Assembly: GCA_964549525.1 (NCBI GenBank)
Contig: CAZJUR010000002.1
Coordinates: forward strand, 28,654 to 92,653
DNA from: CAZJUR01 sp964549525
GTDB lineage: Bacteria; Patescibacteriota; Saccharimonadia; Saccharimonadales; Saccharimonadaceae
DNA: 64,000 nucleotides
Reading direction: 5' to 3'
Positions 60,587 through 64,000 of the stretch are shown one piece after another (the stretch's first letter is position 1; each line of letters starts with the position of its first letter). The notes beneath the pieces are model-generated. The model was not told the DNA's origin. It worked only from the letters and a program-made list of their open reading frames with translations, and did not search any database. The translations under genes were made by a program, and so were the position numbers.

Positions 60587-62368
60587 ATGAAAGAAAAGCC
60601 TCAGTCATCTCAGTGGAACAAGCTTCTTTCCGCACGTATTAAGCCTCTCAATAAGCGCGTGCGCTCTATTGAAAAAAAGACAATACGACACGCTCACACC
60701 TATGTTGTTCAAAAAGCCGACCGATTTCGTTCGGTTCGGCGACATGTGATTGGCTGGTTGGTGTTAGTATGTATTCTTATGTTTGCGGCCATTGCCCAGA
60801 TGGTATTTTATGGACGAAATGTCGCAGATGTACAGTCGCAACCTGGCAACGTATATGCTGAAGGAGTTGTCGACAAAGTAAATACCTTAAATCCATTATA
60901 CGTTTCTACACCGACTGAAAAAGCACTTCAGAAATTAATCTTTTCTGGACTCACCTCCTATGATCAGAATGGCCGACTACAAAATGATCTGGCCGAAAGT
61001 ATAGTAGTTTCGGAAAAAGGCAAAAAATACACTGTTACACTGCGACCTCACATTATGTGGCATGATGGGGCACAGCTTACAGCTGAGGATGTTGTCTACA
61101 CCGTCAAGGCTATGCAAAACCCTCAGATCAATTCGAGGGACTATAAAACATGGAAAAATATCACGGTCACTTCTCAAAGCTCTCAAGAAGTGACATTTAC
61201 GCTACCGTCTGCCTTTGGGCCATTTAATTCGCTGCTTACTTTTTCGGTTTTACCAAAACATATCCTCAAAGACATACCTGTAGAAAATATTCCTGAAAGT
61301 GAATTTAGTAAAAAACCTATAGGTAGTGGACCATTTAAGGCAGTCGGCATACAAGCGGTTGATATTACTACTGGGAAAAACGCTGTTAAACTTGAAGCGA
61401 GCGATACCTATTGGTCTGGACGACCATCACTTGATCGATTCCTGGTATACACCTATAGCCAATCAAAAGATTTGCTCAATGGTTTGCGTGCTCACGAAGT
61501 AAGCGCTGCAGTTGATATTCCGCGCTCTCAATTGTCTCAGCTCCAAAAAGCTGGTTATCAAATTCACAATATTCCTCTTGATAGTGGCATGTTTACATTT
61601 TTGAAAACAGATAGTCCAATCTTGAAAGATGTGGCAGTACGTCAAGCGCTAGTATCTCTGACAAATCGTCAGCCGATTGTGGATTCTCAGCAAGGCAAAA
61701 AATTAGAAGGACCTATAGTAGGGCAAGATCTACCTAAAACATCGCAAGTTTCGCAGCTCCCATATGATACGGCCAAAGCATTGAGCCTTTTTGAGCAAGC
61801 AGGTTGGAAGAAAAATACTAAAAACCTCTTAGAAAAAGATGGCGTCATCTTATCTCTTGATGTAGTAGCACCAAACACCTACGAATATACTTCAATTTCT
61901 CAAGAACTTGCTCGACAGTGGCGCAAGGTCGGTATTACTGTCAAACAGCAGTTCGTTGATCCACAGCAAATCCAACAGAACATCTTAAAACCTCGTGCTT
62001 ATGATGTTGTGTTATATGAACTTGAAATTGGAGGCGATCCAGATGTGATGGCCTATTGGCACTCATCGCAGCGCGCCGGAAATGGCCTCAATCTCTCGAA
62101 CTTCTCATCTGGAATTTCAGACGATGCACTCTTAACAGCCCGTCTTCGCGAAGACAGTATAAGTAGAGATGCAAAATATGCTACTTTTGCGAAAGATTGG
62201 GCCGCACAAGCTCCAGCTATTGCGCTCTACCAGCCCACCCTTTCATATACAACGTTCACAGAAGTTGATTCCTTGTATAGTACCACTATTGTCCCAAGCA
62301 TTGCTGATCGGTTTGCTACGGCTTCACGCTGGACTATCAGCAAAGGAATGGTGTATAAGACACCGTAG
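60587..62368 (+). CDS. ABC transporter substrate-binding protein, family 5 (peptide type)
   Basis: Basic cytoplasmic N-terminus (about 1-60), one helix (about 63-83, IGWLVLVCILMFAAIAQMVFY), then an SBP_bac_5 domain. VYAEGVVDKVNTLNPLYVSTPTEKALQKLIFSGLTSYD is its start, LAESIVVSEKGKKYTVTLRPHIMWHDGAQLTAEDVVYTVKAM the consensus core, and GSGPFKA a later motif. It is helix-anchored rather than a lipoprotein. No permease or ATPase lies next to it, so partners are elsewhere. A scavenging role is plausible for a host-dependent bacterium. Confidence 0.92.
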   Translation: MKEKPQSSQWNKLLSARIKPLNKRVRSIEKKTIRHAHTYVVQKADRFRSVRRHVIGWLVLVCILMFAAIAQMVFYGRNVADVQSQPGNVYAEGVVDKVNTLNPLYVSTPTEKALQKLIFSGLTSYDQNGRLQNDLAESIVVSEKGKKYTVTLRPHIMWHDGAQLTAEDVVYTVKAMQNPQINSRDYKTWKNITVTSQSSQEVTFTLPSAFGPFNSLLTFSVLPKHILKDIPVENIPESEFSKKPIGSGPFKAVGIQAVDITTGKNAVKLEASDTYWSGRPSLDRFLVYTYSQSKDLLNGLRAHEVSAAVDIPRSQLSQLQKAGYQIHNIPLDSGMFTFLKTDSPILKDVAVRQALVSLTNRQPIVDSQQGKKLEGPIVGQDLPKTSQVSQLPYDTAKALSLFEQAGWKKNTKNLLEKDGVILSLDVVAPNTYEYTSISQELARQWRKVGITVKQQFVDPQQIQQNILKPRAYDVVLYELEIGGDPDVMAYWHSSQRAGNGLNLSNFSSGISDDALLTARLREDSISRDAKYATFAKDWAAQAPAIALYQPTLSYTTFTEVDSLYSTTIVPSIADRFATASRWTISKGMVYKTP

Positions 62369-62426
62369 TTTTTGCTGCTTCAAAGAGGTGTGATATCATA
62401 GCAATAATAGCTTAAGTATAATAAGT

Positions 62427-64000
62427 ATGAGTAAAATAGCGAATTATTTAAAGGATCACATTCGGGGGGAAGTCGTTTCAAGCGATCATGGGCGCGCTGG
62501 GCATGCCAGTGACAACGCAATTATTAATTCGCAGCCAATGCTCATCGTGCACCCATTTGACATTAATGATATAAGAAAAACCCTTCATTTCACTTGGCAG
62601 TTAGCTCAAAAAGGCTACACTTTGCCGGTTGTGGTGCGTGGAGGCGGTACAAATGCCACTGGTGCTACCATCACAAATGGGATTGTAGTAGATTGCACCA
62701 CTCATTTAACCCAAATTCTCGAGCTCGATACAAAACAAAAGCTCATTCGCGTACAGCCAGGTCTTCGACTTGATGTATTGCAACAAACTCTCCGTACACA
62801 CGGTTTAGAGTGGCCGGTCGGCTCAGTCTCTAAAAACGCGACAGTTGGTGGTGTAATAGCCGGGCAAATTATTGGCAAACGTAATACGGCACTCGCTGAC
62901 TGGGTTGATCAAATCGAGTTGGTTCTAGCTAGTGGAGAAGTGGTCCAAATAGGCCGTATGAGCAAGCGCGATCTTAATAAAAAGCGTGGTAGTACAGATA
63001 GTGAAGGCGAAATTTATCGACAGATAGATACGCTTTTAAGCGATGAAGAAGTGTATGAAAGTACTGATTCATCAGGTGGTCAATTTAATCTTTCACAAGT
63101 GAGAGCTACAAAAAATTCCTTTGATCTCGTTTCACTTATCACTGGCTCGCAAGGAGCACTGGGAGTTATTAGCGAAGTTATTTTAAAGCTTGATACATTA
63201 TACAGCGATACAGAAGTTTTATTTGTCGGGCTCACATCACTCGATCAGTATGACAAATTAGTCAAAGACACTCTCAAATTAGAACCAGACTCACTACAAT
63301 ATGTACCGGCGTCGGTTCTCGAATATGTTAAAGATCAGCATAACGTTGTGCTGCACGAACTGATCGACAAAGACGAGTTTGCGAGTACCATCGGCTGCTT
63401 GTTCATTGTTTTTCGTGGTCCAAAAAGCAAACACAAAGCCAAAAAAGCCGCAAAATGGTTTGATAAAGCCGGCCAAAGAGTTGTTAAAAGTGATGGTGAC
63501 TATGATGCAGCACGTGAAATCATGCAGGTTCAACATGCCATAGAATACACCGTCTTAGCACTCGAGAAAGACCACAAAGTTGCGACGCCTTTGATCGACG
63601 ATGCTGCAATTGATGGGACAAAAGCAGTTGATTTAGCCGATGGAATTGAAGAAATCGCTAAAAAACATCGTGTCACCATTTTGTGGTGGGCCGATGTATT
63701 ATCGAATGTTATGACTGCATATCCGTTATTAAATCTTAAAAATCTTACTGACCGACAAAAAGTTTCGAAACTTGTAGAGGAATATTACGCATATATCGTA
63801 TCGCAAGGCGGTCAAGTTGCTGGGCGCTATAATGTAGGCGTGGTAAAGAAACTGCTTTTGCCAGATCTATATACCGAAGCAGAACTCAACAGTGCGCAAA
63901 AGATAAAGAATATTTTTGATGAATATAATATTTTGAATCCAGAATTCACGAGTGAAAAAAAGCGTGATATCACAAAATTGATAGATGAATCATACACACC
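62427..64000 (+). CDS. FAD-linked oxidase/dehydrogenase, 3' end outside window
   Basis: GlcD-like FAD-binding PCMH-fold protein, open from ATG 62427 to the end of the window (over 520 codons). The FAD pyrophosphate-binding VVVRGGGTNATGATI, GLEWPVGSVSKNATVGGVIAGQIIGKRN, and SLITGSQGALGVISEVILKL are diagnostic of FAD-binding domain 4. The C-terminal part reaches KIKNIFDEYNILNPE, close to the usual end of the oxidase domain, so little or only a C-terminal extension (for example Fe-S) is missing. TATAAT ends 4 bases before the ATG, so the exact start is uncertain. The substrate may be a 2-hydroxy acid. Confidence 0.88.
   Translation, partial: MSKIANYLKDHIRGEVVSSDHGRAGHASDNAIINSQPMLIVHPFDINDIRKTLHFTWQLAQKGYTLPVVVRGGGTNATGATITNGIVVDCTTHLTQILELDTKQKLIRVQPGLRLDVLQQTLRTHGLEWPVGSVSKNATVGGVIAGQIIGKRNTALADWVDQIELVLASGEVVQIGRMSKRDLNKKRGSTDSEGEIYRQIDTLLSDEEVYESTDSSGGQFNLSQVRATKNSFDLVSLITGSQGALGVISEVILKLDTLYSDTEVLFVGLTSLDQYDKLVKDTLKLEPDSLQYVPASVLEYVKDQHNVVLHELIDKDEFASTIGCLFIVFRGPKSKHKAKKAAKWFDKAGQRVVKSDGDYDAAREIMQVQHAIEYTVLALEKDHKVATPLIDDAAIDGTKAVDLADGIEEIAKKHRVTILWWADVLSNVMTAYPLLNLKNLTDRQKVSKLVEEYYAYIVSQGGQVAGRYNVGVVKKLLLPDLYTEAELNSAQKIKNIFDEYNILNPEFTSEKKRDITKLIDESYT

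Overview
The window looks like chromosomal DNA of a small-genome bacterium of the Candidate Phyla Radiation (Patescibacteria), most likely Candidatus Saccharibacteria (TM7). The basis is gene content and style: dense, overlapping housekeeping genes, an alanyl-tRNA synthetase lacking the usual C-terminal third, an Rpf-like muralytic protein with DUF348/G5 domains, a 'baseplate J-like' membrane protein coupled to ftsA, many single-pass surface proteins, and TGA used as a stop (standard code, so not Gracilibacteria/Absconditabacteria). The assignment is inference from family knowledge; no search was run.

Layout. 1-2.3 kb: end of an ABC-2 exporter, a DivIC/FtsB-like division protein and two CAU-anticodon tRNAs. 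2.3-5.5 kb (minus strand): a four-gene operon with a DsbD/CcdA-like membrane protein, a free-standing ATP-cone protein, a flavoprotein that has lost its redox cysteines, and an anchored surface protein. 5.5-8.8 kb: a 49-aa gene, elongator tRNA-Met, a terminated leader, a two-gene Pol IV (dinB) operon, and tilS. 8.8-14.1 kb: ftsH, murJ (apparently starting at ATA) and lepA. 14.1-17.6 kb is the accessory region. It holds a PaaX/Cas2-like regulator bracketed by a 16-20 bp palindrome, a 100-N scaffold gap, and a GC-rich secreted-protein gene with strongly folded flanks between 21-bp inverted repeats. It ends with a DUF11-like surface protein carrying a C-terminal sorting-type signal. 17.6-32 kb: pgk, tpiA, uvrD/pcrA, rpf-like, rsmA, pgeF-like, metG, tatD, cysteine desulfurase and mnmA. 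32-48 kb: surface proteins, alaS, CNNM/CBS, ftsA, ruvX, mltG, a LysM-CHAP hydrolase, obg and sbcB. 48-64 kb: uvrA, a DedA protein, L25, an ABC exporter, trhO, a glutamine amidotransferase, uvrC, pepP, secG, a peptide-binding protein and a partial FAD oxidase.

Themes. Envelope building and remodelling: murJ, mltG, ftsA, DivIC/FtsB-like, Rpf-like, LysM-CHAP. tRNA maturation: tilS with its likely tRNA-Ile2 substrate, mnmA with a cysteine desulfurase, trhO, rsmA for rRNA. Excision repair: uvrA, uvrC, uvrD, sbcB, Y-family polymerase.

The best candidate for something undescribed is the palindrome TTGTCCCGATCGGGACAA. It occurs three times intact and once degenerate, each time followed after exactly 7 bp by a TGTATA-like -10 element. 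Two copies flank the PaaX/Cas2-like gene; the others lie before initiator tRNA and before pgk. This suggests an autoregulated regulon. The neighbouring inverted-repeat-bounded GC-rich cassette is the second candidate. A third, window-wide feature is that most first genes of transcription units have a -10 box only 6-11 bp before the start codon, which implies leaderless mRNAs.
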